From the NCBI RefSeq assembly GCF_003057875.1, contig NZ_PYXZ01000007.1, positions 7,999-71,998 on the forward strand: a stretch of 64,000 nucleotides of DNA. Direction: 5' to 3'. This document shows, piece after piece, positions 44,158-53,339 of this stretch. A program made the position numbers and the translations under genes. This DNA comes from Nocardioides currus. Lineage in GTDB: Bacteria > Actinomycetota > Actinomycetes > Propionibacteriales > Nocardioidaceae. Every line of letters begins with the position of its first letter. Within the stretch, counting starts at the first letter, position 1. The notes under the pieces are model-generated. The model ran no database searches and was not told where the DNA came from. It saw nothing but the letters and a program-made list of their open reading frames with translations.

Positions 44158-44928
44158 TCAGAGGCCCATCGCGTGGAAGCCGCCGTCGACGTGCACGATC
44201 TCGCCCGTGGTGGCGGGGAAGAAGTCGCTCAGCAGGGCACAGACGGCCTTGGCCGTCGGCGTGTGGTCGCTCTCGTCCCAACCGAGCGGGGCGCGGTCCT
44301 TCCACGCCGACTCGAGGTCCTCGAAGCCGGGGATCGCCTTGGCCGCGAGGGTCTTGAGCGGACCTGCCGAGACGAGGTTGCAGCGGATGCCGCTGGGGCC
44401 GAGGTCACGCGCGAGGTAGCGCGAGGTCGACTCGAGCCCGGCCTTGGCCACGCCCATCCAGTCGTACGCCGGCCACGCCGTGGTCGCGTCGAAGGTCAGG
44501 CCGACGATCGAGCTGCCCTCGGACAGCAGCGGACGGGTCGCCACGGCGAGTGACTTCAGGCTGTACGCCGAGACCTGCACCGCCTGCGCCACGTCGGCCC
44601 ACGGCCCCTCCATGAACTTGCCGCCGAGCAGGGTCTCGGGGTTGCCGTAGGCGATGGAGTGCACCACGCCGTCGAGTCCGTCGACGTGCTCGCGCACCTG
44701 GTCGGCCAGCCCGGCGAGGTGGTCCTCGTCGGTGACGTCGAGCTCGAGCACGGGCGCCTCGGCGGGAAGGCGCTTGGCGATCCGGCGGGTGATGCCGAGG
44801 GCACGGCCGAAGTTGGAGATCAGCACGGTGGCGCCCTGCTCCTGGGCGACCTTGGCCGTCGCGAAGCCGATGGAGGAGTCCATCGTCACGCCGGCCACGA
44901 GGATGCGCTTGCCGTCGAGAAGTCCCAT
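44158..44928 (-). CDS. fabI: enoyl-ACP reductase, InhA/FabI type
   Basis: The 256-residue protein is an atypical short-chain dehydrogenase: AGVTMDSSIGFATAKVAQEQGA as the NAD site, ELDVTDE, VVHSIAYG, and AYDWMGVAKAGLES with the Tyr and Lys spaced as in InhA. It reduces enoyl-ACP with NADH, the last step of each fatty-acid elongation cycle. The ATG lies one base behind the fabG stop, which is the same gene order as mabA-inhA in mycobacteria. Confidence 0.94.
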   Translation of the reverse strand: MGLLDGKRILVAGVTMDSSIGFATAKVAQEQGATVLISNFGRALGITRRIAKRLPAEAPVLELDVTDEDHLAGLADQVREHVDGLDGVVHSIAYGNPETLLGGKFMEGPWADVAQAVQVSAYSLKSLAVATRPLLSEGSSIVGLTFDATTAWPAYDWMGVAKAGLESTSRYLARDLGPSGIRCNLVSAGPLKTLAAKAIPGFEDLESAWKDRAPLGWDESDHTPTAKAVCALLSDFFPATTGEIVHVDGGFHAMGL

Positions 44929-44929
44929 G

Positions 44930-45655
44930 TCAGTGCCCCATTCCGAGTCCGCCGTCAACCGGGATGACGGCTCCAGTCACGTAGGCCGCCCCGTCGGAGG
45001 CCAACCAGGTCACGGCCGAGGCGATCTCGTCCGTCGCTGCGTAGCGCCCGAGGGGCACCTGCGCCTTGATCGTCTGCTTCTGCTCGTCGGTGAGCACGCC
45101 CGTCATGTCGGTCTCGACGAAGCCGGGAGCCACGACGTTGGTCGTGATCGAGCGCGAGCCCAGCTCTCGGGCCAGCGAGCGCGCCATACCGACCAGGCCG
45201 GCCTTCGACGCGGCGTAGTTGACCTGCCCCGCCGAGCCGAGCAGCCCCACGACCGAGGAGATGAAGATGATCCGGCCGCGCTTGAGGCGCAGCATCCCCT
45301 TGGCCGCGCGCTTGGCGAGCCGGAAGGAGCCGGTGAGGTTGGTGTCGATCACCGAGGACCAGTCCTCCTCCGACATCCGCAGGATCAGGGTGTCGTGGGT
45401 GATGCCGGCGTTGGCGACGAGGATCTCGACCGGCCCGTGGGCGGCCTCGACCTCGGCGAACGCGGCGTCGACGGCGGCCGCGTCGGTGATGTCGCACCGG
45501 ACGTCGAGCGCGCCCTCGGGCGCCCCGCCCTGCCGCGTGGTGACGGCGACGTGGTCACCGTTGGCGAGGAACGCCTCGGCGATCGCGCGGCCGATGCCGC
45601 GGTTGCCGCCGGTGACGAGGACGGATCGGGGCGCGTTCTTCGTCAGGTCGCTCAC
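44930..45655 (-). CDS. fabG: 3-oxoacyl-ACP reductase
   Basis: The 241-residue short-chain dehydrogenase has VTGGNRGIGRAIA as the NADPH site, VANAGIT, the catalytic SSVVGLLGSAGQVNYAASKAG (Ser, Tyr, Lys) and VAPGFVETDMT. It reduces 3-oxoacyl-ACP in fatty-acid synthesis and is coupled to the downstream fabI. The GTG is preceded by TAGCGT at eight bases, and a perfect palindrome lies just upstream. Confidence 0.93.
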   Translation of the reverse strand: MSDLTKNAPRSVLVTGGNRGIGRAIAEAFLANGDHVAVTTRQGGAPEGALDVRCDITDAAAVDAAFAEVEAAHGPVEILVANAGITHDTLILRMSEEDWSSVIDTNLTGSFRLAKRAAKGMLRLKRGRIIFISSVVGLLGSAGQVNYAASKAGLVGMARSLARELGSRSITTNVVAPGFVETDMTGVLTDEQKQTIKAQVPLGRYAATDEIASAVTWLASDGAAYVTGAVIPVDGGLGMGH

Positions 45656-45663
45656 GCGTCACG

Positions 45664-45669
45664 ACGCTA
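45664..45669 (-). promoter_or_regulatory. -10 element of fabG-fabI
   Basis: TAGCGT on the minus strand stands eight bases before the GTG at 45655. Confidence 0.5.
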
Positions 45670-45674
45670 GTGAT

Positions 45675-45686
45675 TACCCCGGGGTA
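45675..45686. promoter_or_regulatory. perfect palindrome in the fabG promoter
   Basis: TACCCCGGGGTA is a perfect 12-base palindrome. It begins five bases upstream of the -10 element of fabG, inside the promoter spacer, a place where a bound regulator would affect RNA polymerase. The regulator is not known. Confidence 0.5.
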
Positions 45687-45713
45687 CGCGAAAACCCTCC
45701 CGTGCGACCCGTG

Positions 45714-45926
45714 TCACTCGTCCTCGAGCCGGAACCCGATCTTCAGCCCGACCTGGAAGTGCTCGACCTGGCCGTCCTTGGCCTGGCCGCGCACCTGGGT
45801 GACCTCGAACCAGTCGATGTGGCGCAGCGTCTTGCTGGCGCGCTCGATGCCGTTGCGGACGGCCTGGTCGATGCCGTCCGGAGAGGTGCCGACGATCTCG
45901 GTGACGCGGTAGGTGCGGTTGGTCAT
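45714..45926 (-). CDS. dodecin flavin-storage protein
   Basis: The 70-residue product shows the dodecin pattern YRVTEIVGTSPDGIDQAVRNGIERASKTLRHIDWFEVTQVRGQ with the conserved Trp that stacks on flavin, and FQVGLKIGFRLE at the end. Dodecins form dodecameric shells that store FMN, FAD or CoA. GGAG lies before the ATG. It stands downstream of nothing obvious and is 58 bases from the fabG start, transcribed in the same direction towards it. Confidence 0.93.
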   Translation of the reverse strand: MTNRTYRVTEIVGTSPDGIDQAVRNGIERASKTLRHIDWFEVTQVRGQAKDGQVEHFQVGLKIGFRLEDE

Positions 45927-46027
45927 GGGGGCTCCTCGAGGTCGGCAACGGGGTGGGTGGCGGGCCGGTCGGGCACGGCGGTCCGGCGACCCGTCGAGGG
46001 CTGAGCCTAGCGACGTACAGTGGAGGC

Positions 46028-46306
46028 ATGGCCTCGCGGGACGACAACTCGGTGCGCATTACGACCGCTCCGACGAGCGTCGCCGACGACATCGCGGGCC
46101 GGCAACGGCGCTACCTCTTCTCGATGGCGGTCCGCACGGCGTGCGTCATCGGCGCCGTCGCCGTCGGTGCCGGTCTGCTGCGCTGGATCCTGGTCGCCGG
46201 AGCGGTGCTGCTGCCCTACGTGGCGGTGGTCCTCGCCAACGCCGGCCAGCGCAAGGACGACGGCTTCGACCTGCGCTCCTCGGGCTCCTACCGAGAGCTG
46301 GAATGA
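46028..46306 (+). CDS. DUF3099-type small membrane protein
   Basis: The 92-residue protein begins with VRITTAPTSVADDIAGRQRRYL and has two hydrophobic helices (about 30-47 and 49-70) followed by a short polar tail. This matches the DUF3099 family of actinobacteria. Function is unknown. The ATG follows GGAGG. A strong hairpin lies about 95 bases downstream. Confidence 0.8.
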   Translation: MASRDDNSVRITTAPTSVADDIAGRQRRYLFSMAVRTACVIGAVAVGAGLLRWILVAGAVLLPYVAVVLANAGQRKDDGFDLRSSGSYRELE

Positions 46307-46400
46307 CGCGCGACTCACAGTGTCGACGTGTTTGTCCTGACCCATCGATCATGCAAGAATCAACTTGCGACCCCAGCATCCCCCGTCTGTGGTCGCACAG

Positions 46401-46438
46401 CGGTGCCGGACAGCTTCCCCCGTGGCTGTCCGGCACCG
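46401..46438 (+). terminator. 14-bp hairpin between two small genes
   Basis: Arms 46401-46414 and 46425-46438 are perfectly complementary around a ten-base loop. It follows the DUF3099 gene and precedes the next small gene, so it can end the first transcript. Position just before the ribosome site of the next gene also allows an attenuator role. Confidence 0.65.
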
Positions 46439-46472
46439 ACCTATTTCCGAGGTGTACGTCGAGGTGAGCCGC

Positions 46473-46676
46473 GTGTCCGAGCCCGAGGCGGCCATCTGCT
46501 CGGCGAAGGGCTGCACCGACGCCGCGGCGTGGGAGCTGCTGTGGAACAACCCGAAGATCCACACCCCCGAGCGCCGCAAGACCTGGCTCGCGTGTAACGA
46601 GCACAAGGCCTCGCTGAGCGACTTCCTCGGCGCGCGCGGGTTCTTGAAGGACGTCGTCGCGCACGCCGACGCGTGA
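46473..46676 (+). CDS. small Cys-containing conserved protein
   Basis: The 67-residue product reads AAICSAKGCTDAAAWELLWNNPKIHT, then RRKTWLACNEHKASLSDFLGARGFLKDVV. Two Cys of CSAKGC and the Cys-His of CNEH could bind one zinc ion. I recall similar short proteins in mycobacteria but no function. The GTG at 46473 has GAGGTGA five bases upstream; a GTG at 46464 is inside that ribosome site. It converges on moaA with four bases between the stops. Confidence 0.75.
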   Translation: MSEPEAAICSAKGCTDAAAWELLWNNPKIHTPERRKTWLACNEHKASLSDFLGARGFLKDVVAHADA

Positions 46677-46680
46677 CCTG

Positions 46681-47667
46681 CTAGCCGCCGATCGCGGACA
46701 TCGGCCGGTCGGGCTGGAGGAACGACTCGTCGTCGATCCCGTGACCGGCGCGCTTGCCCGCCATCGCGGTGACCCAGCGATCGGCCAGCTCGTCATCGCT
46801 GGCGCCGGCCCGCATCGCCGTACGCAGGTCCGACTCCTCACGGGCGAACAGGCAGTTGCGGACCTGGCCGTCGGCGGTGAGCCGCACCCGGTCGCAGTCG
46901 CCGCAGAACGGACGGGTCACCGAGGCGATGATGCCGACGGTGGCGGGTCCGCCGTCGACGTCGAACAGCTCGGCCGGGTCGCTCCCCCGCGCCTCGCCGT
47001 GCGGGGTGAGGGTGAACTCCGCCCCGAGGCGCTCGAAGATCTCGTCGGCCGTGATCATCTCCGCCCTGCTCCAGCCGTGCTGGGCGTCGAGCGGCATCTG
47101 CTCGATGAAGCGCAGGTCGTAGCCGTGGTCCAGCGTCCAGCGCAGCAGCTCGGGGGCCTGGTCGTCGTTGACGCCGCGCAGCAGCACGGCGTTGATCTTC
47201 AGCGGCGCGAGCCCGGCCTCACGGGCCGCGGCGAGGCCGGCCACGACGTCCTTGAGCCGGTCGCGGCGGGTGATCTCGTGGAAGGTCTCGGGCCGCACCG
47301 AGTCGAGCGAGACGTTGATGCGGTCGAGACCCGCCGCACGCAGCGCGGTGGCCGTGCGGGCCAGGCCCAGGGCGTTGGTGGTCAACGAGGTCTCGACGCC
47401 GAGCTCGTGGGTGCGTCGCACGATGTCGACCAGACCGCGCCGGACCAGGGGCTCGCCGCCGGTGAAGCGGACCTCGGCGATGCCCAGGCGGCGTACGCCG
47501 ATCGTGATCAGCCGGACGATCTCGTCGTCGGTCAGGGTCTGCTCGTCGGGCAGCCAGTCGAGGCCCTCGGCCGGCATGCAGTAGGAGCAGCGGAGGTTGC
47601 ACCGATCCGTCAGGGACACCCGCAGGTCCTTGGCGACACGGCCGAAGCGATCTGCGAGTGGGAGCAT
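46681..47667 (-). CDS. moaA: GTP 3',8-cyclase of molybdopterin synthesis
   Basis: The 328-residue radical-SAM enzyme has CNLRCSYC at residues 23-30 for the first iron-sulfur cluster, RFTGGEPLVR for SAM, and CGDCDRVRLTADGQVRNC for the second cluster (spacing C-x2-C-x13-C). It ends in the required Gly-Gly. It starts molybdenum cofactor synthesis by rearranging GTP. No other moa genes are nearby. TAGACT stands six bases before the ATG. Confidence 0.96.
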   Translation of the reverse strand: MLPLADRFGRVAKDLRVSLTDRCNLRCSYCMPAEGLDWLPDEQTLTDDEIVRLITIGVRRLGIAEVRFTGGEPLVRRGLVDIVRRTHELGVETSLTTNALGLARTATALRAAGLDRINVSLDSVRPETFHEITRRDRLKDVVAGLAAAREAGLAPLKINAVLLRGVNDDQAPELLRWTLDHGYDLRFIEQMPLDAQHGWSRAEMITADEIFERLGAEFTLTPHGEARGSDPAELFDVDGGPATVGIIASVTRPFCGDCDRVRLTADGQVRNCLFAREESDLRTAMRAGASDDELADRWVTAMAGKRAGHGIDDESFLQPDRPMSAIGG

Positions 47668-47673
47668 TGCCCC

Positions 47674-47679
47674 AGTCTA
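47674..47679 (-). promoter_or_regulatory. -10 element of moaA
   Basis: TAGACT on the minus strand stands six bases before the ATG at 47667. Confidence 0.5.
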
Positions 47680-47709
47680 GGTGCGTGCTGGTCACGAGGA
47701 GGCTCCGGC

Positions 47710-47715
47710 TAGCCT
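47710..47715 (+). promoter_or_regulatory. -10 element of the SURF1 gene
   Basis: TAGCCT stands seven bases before the GTG at 47723. Confidence 0.5.
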
Positions 47716-47722
47716 CTTGACG

Positions 47723-48544
47723 GTGCGACGGTTCCGGTTCCTGCTGACTCGTCGGTGGGTGCTCTTCTTCCTCACGGTCGTCTTCCTGGCCTGGGTGGCG
47801 TGGCGGCTCGGCGAGTGGCAGTTCCACCGGCTCGAGGACCGCAAGGAGCGCAACGCGATCATCGAGCGCAACGAGACCCACGACCCGGTGGACGTCACCG
47901 ACGTGATGTCGACCGGCGCGCCGCTCAGCGAGCAGGACGAGTGGAAGATCGTCACCGCCACCGGCACCTACGACGTCGACGACACCGTGGTCGTGCGCTA
48001 CCGCACCCGCGAGGGCGCGTCCGGCGTCGACGTCGTCGTGCCGTTCGTGCTCGCCGACGGGACCAGCGTGCTGGTCGACCGCGGCTGGTTCGCCACCGAC
48101 AATCGCGGCGCCACCCCGGACGACGTGCCCGCACCGCCCGCCGGCGAGGTGACGATCGACGGCTGGGTGCGCCTCGACGCGACCGGCGACAGCACGCGGG
48201 TCAGCGACCAGTCCACCCGTGCCATCAACAGCGACCGCATCGGCGAGGCACTCGACCGCGACGTCGTCACCGGGTTCGTCGACCTGCGCTCGGAGTCCCC
48301 CGAGCCCGACCAAGCACTGTTGCCCGTTGAGCTCCCGGAGCTCGACAACGGCCCGCACTTCTTCTACGGCCTGCAGTGGTGGTTCTTCGGCCTGCTGGCG
48401 CTGTTCGGGTTCGGCTACCTGGCGTACGACGAGGCGCGCGGCGGCCGCGGGATGGTCCGCGGCTCCCGACGCGAGAAGCCCGCGGACCAGACCGGGAGCA
48501 CAGCCGGGAGCAAGGCCGAGGACTCGGACGAGGTCAGTCCCTGA
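47723..48544 (+). CDS. SURF1-family cytochrome oxidase assembly protein
   Basis: The 273-residue protein has the SURF1 layout: an N-terminal membrane helix (about 10-29) with the motif LGEWQFHRLEDRKERN, a periplasmic beta-rich domain with TYDVDDTVVVRYR and VLVDRGWF, and a C-terminal membrane helix (FFYGLQWWFFGLLALFGFGYLAYDEARG). It helps insert heme a into the cytochrome aa3 oxidase. It ends 11 bases inside the 3' end of the convergent ABC exporter gene. Confidence 0.92.
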   Translation: MRRFRFLLTRRWVLFFLTVVFLAWVAWRLGEWQFHRLEDRKERNAIIERNETHDPVDVTDVMSTGAPLSEQDEWKIVTATGTYDVDDTVVVRYRTREGASGVDVVVPFVLADGTSVLVDRGWFATDNRGATPDDVPAPPAGEVTIDGWVRLDATGDSTRVSDQSTRAINSDRIGEALDRDVVTGFVDLRSESPEPDQALLPVELPELDNGPHFFYGLQWWFFGLLALFGFGYLAYDEARGGRGMVRGSRREKPADQTGSTAGSKAEDSDEVSP

Positions 48545-50399
48545 ACTGCGTGTCGTGCAGCGTGCGGTAGAGCCCGCCCTGCGCGATCAGCTCGGCGTGC
48601 GTCCCGCTCTGCACCACACGGCCGCCGTCGAGCACCAGGATCAGGTCGGCGTTGCGCACGGTCGAGAGCCGGTGCGCGATGACCAGCGACGTCCGCGACG
48701 CCAGGGCCGCGTCCAGGGCTCGCTGCACCGCCGCCTCCGACTCGGAGTCGAGGTGCGCGGTCGCCTCGTCGAGCACCACGATCGCCGGCGCCTTCAGCAG
48801 CAGCCGCGCGATCGCCAGGCGCTGCCGCTCGCCGCCCGACAGGCGGTAGCCGCGGTCACCGACCACGGTGTCGAGGCCGTCGGGCAGGGACCGCACCAGC
48901 GCGGCGATCTGGGCCGACTCCATCGCCTGCCAGATCGCCTCGTCGTCGGCATCCGGACGGGCGTAGAGCAGGTTGGTGCGGATGGTGTCGTGGAACATGT
49001 GCGCGTCCTGCGTGACGTAACCGACCACGTCCTCGAGCGACTCGAGGGTGACGTCGCGGACGTCCAGGCCACCGACGCGTACGGCGCCCGCCGAGGTGTC
49101 GTAGAGCCGCGCGACCAGGTGGGTGACCGTGGTCTTGCCGGCGCCCGACGGCCCGACGAGGGCCACCATCTGCCCGGGCTCGGCACTGAACGTCACGCCG
49201 TGCAGCACAGGGACGCTCGGTCGGGACTCGGCCCGCGCGACGTTCTCCAGCGACTCCAGCGACACGTCCTCGGCGCTCGGGTAGGTGAAGTCGACGCGGT
49301 CGAACTCCAGGGACGCCGCACTCCGCGGCAGGGCGGCCGCGTCGGGCTTCTCCTGGATCAGCGACGGCAGGTCGAGCACCTCGAAGACGCGGTCGAAGCT
49401 GACCAGGGCGGTCATCACGTCGATCCGCACGTTGGACAGGCCCTGCAGCGGGCCGAGCAGCCGGAGCAGCAGGATGCCGAGGGCGACCAGCGTGCCGACG
49501 GACAGGTCGCCCTTGATGGCGAGGTAGCCGCCGATGCCGTAGACCATCGCGGTCGCCAGCTGCGGCAGCAGGGTCATCGCGGCGAAGAAGACGCGGGTGA
49601 GCAACGAGATGCGCACGCCCAGGTCGCGGACCACGGCCGCCTTGGCGGCGTACATCCGGTCCTCGGTCTCGCGGCGGCCGAACAGCTTGAGCAGCATCGC
49701 GCCGCCGACGTTGAACCGCTCGGTCATGGCGTTGCCGAGGTCGGCGTTGCCGTTCATCTGGTCGCGCGTCAGCCCGGCGAGCCGGTTGCCCACCCAGCGT
49801 GACGTGAGCAGCAGGAAGGGGAACAGCAACAGGCACAGCAGCGTGACCTGCCAGCTGAGGGCGAGCATCGTAACGCCGACGACGATCGCCGAGATCATGT
49901 TGGCGACCGTGCCGGACAGCGTGGAGGTGAACGCCCGCTGGGCGCCGATCACGTCGTTGTTGAGCCGGCTGACCAGCGCGCCGGTCTGGGTGCGGGTGAA
50001 GAACGCGAGCGACTGGCGCTGCACGTGCCCGAAGACCTGGGTGCGGAGGTCGTAGATCAGGCCCTCGCCGATGCGGCTCGAGAGATAGCCCCCCAGAAGC
50101 CCGAGGACCGCGTCGACGACCGCCACGACCGCGACGGCCGCCGCCAGCCAGACCACGAGGCTCGTGTTGCCCGGCGTGATGCCGTCGTCGACGATCCGCT
50201 GGAGCAGCAGCGGCGGGAGGACGACCAGCCCGGCGTCGGCGATGGTGACCGCGAGGAACATCAGGATCGTCCGCCGGTGTGGCCGCGCGAACGACAGCAC
50301 CCGGCGAAGCGTCTTGCGCTCGATCCGCTGCTCGACGACCGTGCGGTCCGAGCGCAGGAACCGCCACGGTGGTCCCCCGCTGCCGCCCATCATCGACAT
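48534..50399 (-). CDS. ABC exporter, fused permease and ATPase
   Basis: The 621-residue protein has six membrane helices (about 40-330) and a C-terminal ATPase: Walker A GPSGAGKTT, Q-loop YVTQDAHMF, signature RLSGGERQRLAIARLL, Walker B IVVLDEATAHLD and switch IAHRLSTV. It is a half-size exporter that should dimerise, either with itself or with another. The direction of transport is outward; lipid, peptide or drug cannot be decided. It starts 12 bases behind the enoyl-CoA hydratase gene. Confidence 0.93.
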   Translation of the reverse strand: MSMMGGSGGPPWRFLRSDRTVVEQRIERKTLRRVLSFARPHRRTILMFLAVTIADAGLVVLPPLLLQRIVDDGITPGNTSLVVWLAAAVAVVAVVDAVLGLLGGYLSSRIGEGLIYDLRTQVFGHVQRQSLAFFTRTQTGALVSRLNNDVIGAQRAFTSTLSGTVANMISAIVVGVTMLALSWQVTLLCLLLFPFLLLTSRWVGNRLAGLTRDQMNGNADLGNAMTERFNVGGAMLLKLFGRRETEDRMYAAKAAVVRDLGVRISLLTRVFFAAMTLLPQLATAMVYGIGGYLAIKGDLSVGTLVALGILLLRLLGPLQGLSNVRIDVMTALVSFDRVFEVLDLPSLIQEKPDAAALPRSAASLEFDRVDFTYPSAEDVSLESLENVARAESRPSVPVLHGVTFSAEPGQMVALVGPSGAGKTTVTHLVARLYDTSAGAVRVGGLDVRDVTLESLEDVVGYVTQDAHMFHDTIRTNLLYARPDADDEAIWQAMESAQIAALVRSLPDGLDTVVGDRGYRLSGGERQRLAIARLLLKAPAIVVLDEATAHLDSESEAAVQRALDAALASRTSLVIAHRLSTVRNADLILVLDGGRVVQSGTHAELIAQGGLYRTLHDTQFRD

Positions 50400-50411
50400 G
50401 CGGGGCCTCCC

Positions 50412-51197
50412 TCAGCCGGCCAGGGCCGCGGCGAGGGCGCGGAAGCGGCGCACCTGCGCCTCGCGCTCGAGGCGACGCTGCTCGTCGAGGTCACGGTCGG
50501 CTGCCCCCTGCAACAAGGTCTTGGTCTCGGAGACCACATCCAGCATCGGTGCGGCCAGGGCGGCGGCGAGCTCGGCCACGGTGACGTCCAGGTCGTCGCT
50601 CGCGACGACCCGGTTCACCAGACCGATCTCGGCGGCCTCGCGCGCCCCGACCATGCGGGCGGTGGCGCAGATCTCGAGGGCCCTGGCGTAGCCAACGCAC
50701 TCGACGAGCGGCTTTGTTCCCGTCAGGTCGGGCACGAGGCCGAGCGCGGACTCCTTCATCGAGAACTGCGCGTCCTCGCTGACCACGCGCAGGTCGCAGG
50801 ACAGCGCGAGCTGGAAGCCGGCGCCGACGGCGTAGCCCCGCACCGCGGCGATCGAGACGAAGCGCGGGTCGCGCAGGAACGTGAACCCCTGCTGGAACTC
50901 GTCGATGGCGGCGGAGGCGTCCTCGTCGCTGAGCTGGAGCAGCCCGATCACGCTCTCCTCCCCCTCGGTCGCCGGGTCGAGCATCGCCCGGTCGAGCCCC
51001 GCCGAGAAGGTCGGCCCGGCGCCCGTCACGACCACCACCCGCACCTCGTCGGGGATCTCGCGGCCGATCGCGGCGAGGGCCTTCCACATGGCGGGGGTCT
51101 GGGCGTTGCGCACCTCGGGCCGGTCCAGCGTGATCGTGGCGACCGCACCGGTCACGGAGTAGGCCAGGCCGACGGCGGCGAGATCGGGGAACGTCAT
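50412..51197 (-). CDS. enoyl-CoA hydratase/isomerase family protein
   Basis: The 261-residue crotonase has ITLDRPEVRNAQTPAMW, FSAGLDRAM with the oxyanion loop, and a region VRGYAVGAGFQLALSCDLRVVSEDAQF. It may hydrate a 2-enoyl-CoA; the acid residues at the expected place are ambiguous, so isomerase or related activity is possible. TACCGT six bases before the ATG implies leaderless transcription, and a palindromic site lies just upstream. The ABC exporter gene follows closely. Confidence 0.9.
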   Translation of the reverse strand: MTFPDLAAVGLAYSVTGAVATITLDRPEVRNAQTPAMWKALAAIGREIPDEVRVVVVTGAGPTFSAGLDRAMLDPATEGEESVIGLLQLSDEDASAAIDEFQQGFTFLRDPRFVSIAAVRGYAVGAGFQLALSCDLRVVSEDAQFSMKESALGLVPDLTGTKPLVECVGYARALEICATARMVGAREAAEIGLVNRVVASDDLDVTVAELAAALAAPMLDVVSETKTLLQGAADRDLDEQRRLEREAQVRRFRALAAALAG

Positions 51198-51203
51198 GGG
51201 ACC

Positions 51204-51209
51204 ACGGTA
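51204..51209 (-). promoter_or_regulatory. -10 element of the enoyl-CoA hydratase gene
   Basis: TACCGT on the minus strand stands six bases before the ATG at 51197. Confidence 0.45.
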
Positions 51210-51210
51210 C

Positions 51211-51222
51211 TACTCGTTGGTA
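51211..51222. promoter_or_regulatory. operator candidate before the enoyl-CoA hydratase gene
   Basis: TACTCGTTGGTA is an imperfect palindrome directly upstream of the -10 element. It resembles the TTACY..RGTAA-like sites I associate with TetR-type repressors of actinobacterial beta-oxidation, an association from memory. Confidence 0.35.
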
Positions 51223-51293
51223 ACTTGAGGAGCGACGCGGGGCGTACGCCGCTGGGCCGGCCATGCGCCGTACGAACTCCCCGCGGCAATTGC

Positions 51294-51357
51294 GAACTTC
51301 GTGCAGCATGCATGCCCCGTGAAGTCGGGGTTTCCCCGGGTAGCCGGGGAAACCGAA
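51294..51357 (+). repeat. dispersed 64-bp repeat, copy 2
   Basis: Gap-free match to 14058-14121 (48 of 64 identical by hand count). It contains GCATGCATGC at 51306-51315 and a hairpin 51329-51354 with 11-base perfect arms around GTAG. It lies 20 bases behind the stop of the ABC-F gene, matching the position of copy 1 behind its gene. Confidence 0.8.
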
Positions 51358-51376
51358 CGGGCAGCACCAAGAGAAG

Positions 51377-52975
<1,599 letters not shown>

Positions 52976-52984
52976 GAGGCCCTC

Positions 52985-52990
52985 AGGCTA
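52985..52990 (-). promoter_or_regulatory. -10 element of the ABC-F gene
   Basis: TAGCCT on the minus strand stands nine bases before the ATG at 52975, giving a leader of at most a few bases. Confidence 0.4.
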
Positions 52991-53092
52991 TCGGTGGTTC
53001 GACACTTCGCTCTCATCGTGGGCGGCCCCCGGACGACAGGGTTATGTTGAGGCGAGCCGGCCCGACCCGGGCCCGAGGGAAGGGACACCACC

Positions 53093-53281
53093 ATGCGGTT
53101 CGACCCGAAGGCCGACATCGGCACCGGCCGCGTCGACGACGCGGGGTCCGGGACCGGCGGACGGCGTCTCCCGATCCCGACGACCGCCGGCGGCGGCAAG
53201 CTGGGGCTGGTCCTCCTCATCCTCGGATTCGTCGTCAAGTACCTCTCGTCGCGTCGCGCCGCGAGCGCGGCCGCGCGCTAA
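53093..53281 (+). CDS. truncated duplicate of the YpfJ N-terminus
   Basis: The 62-residue product reads MRFDPKADIGTGRVDDAGSG, a basic PIP-containing linker, one hydrophobic helix (about 37-50) and a short RRA-rich tail. The first 20 residues match the start of the next gene's product (MRFNPKADISGGRVGDSGSG), as does the order of Gly-rich linker, RIPIP/RLPIP and membrane helix. Even the ribosome sites and the distance to the ATG are similar. It has no peptidase domain. It is probably a duplicated anchor that has become a separate membrane peptide, or the remains of a full copy. Confidence 0.75.
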   Translation: MRFDPKADIGTGRVDDAGSGTGGRRLPIPTTAGGGKLGLVLLILGFVVKYLSSRRAASAAAR

Positions 53282-53339
53282 CCTGCCTCCGACCCGCCGC
53301 TCCACCACCACGATCCGCCGCCCGGAAGGGGTACACACC

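Noticed and set aside
53093-53281. The 62-residue gene as part of the metallopeptidase by frameshift
   Set aside because: It has its own ribosome site and stop, and the next gene restarts with a full copy of the same N-terminus, so duplication fits better than frameshift.
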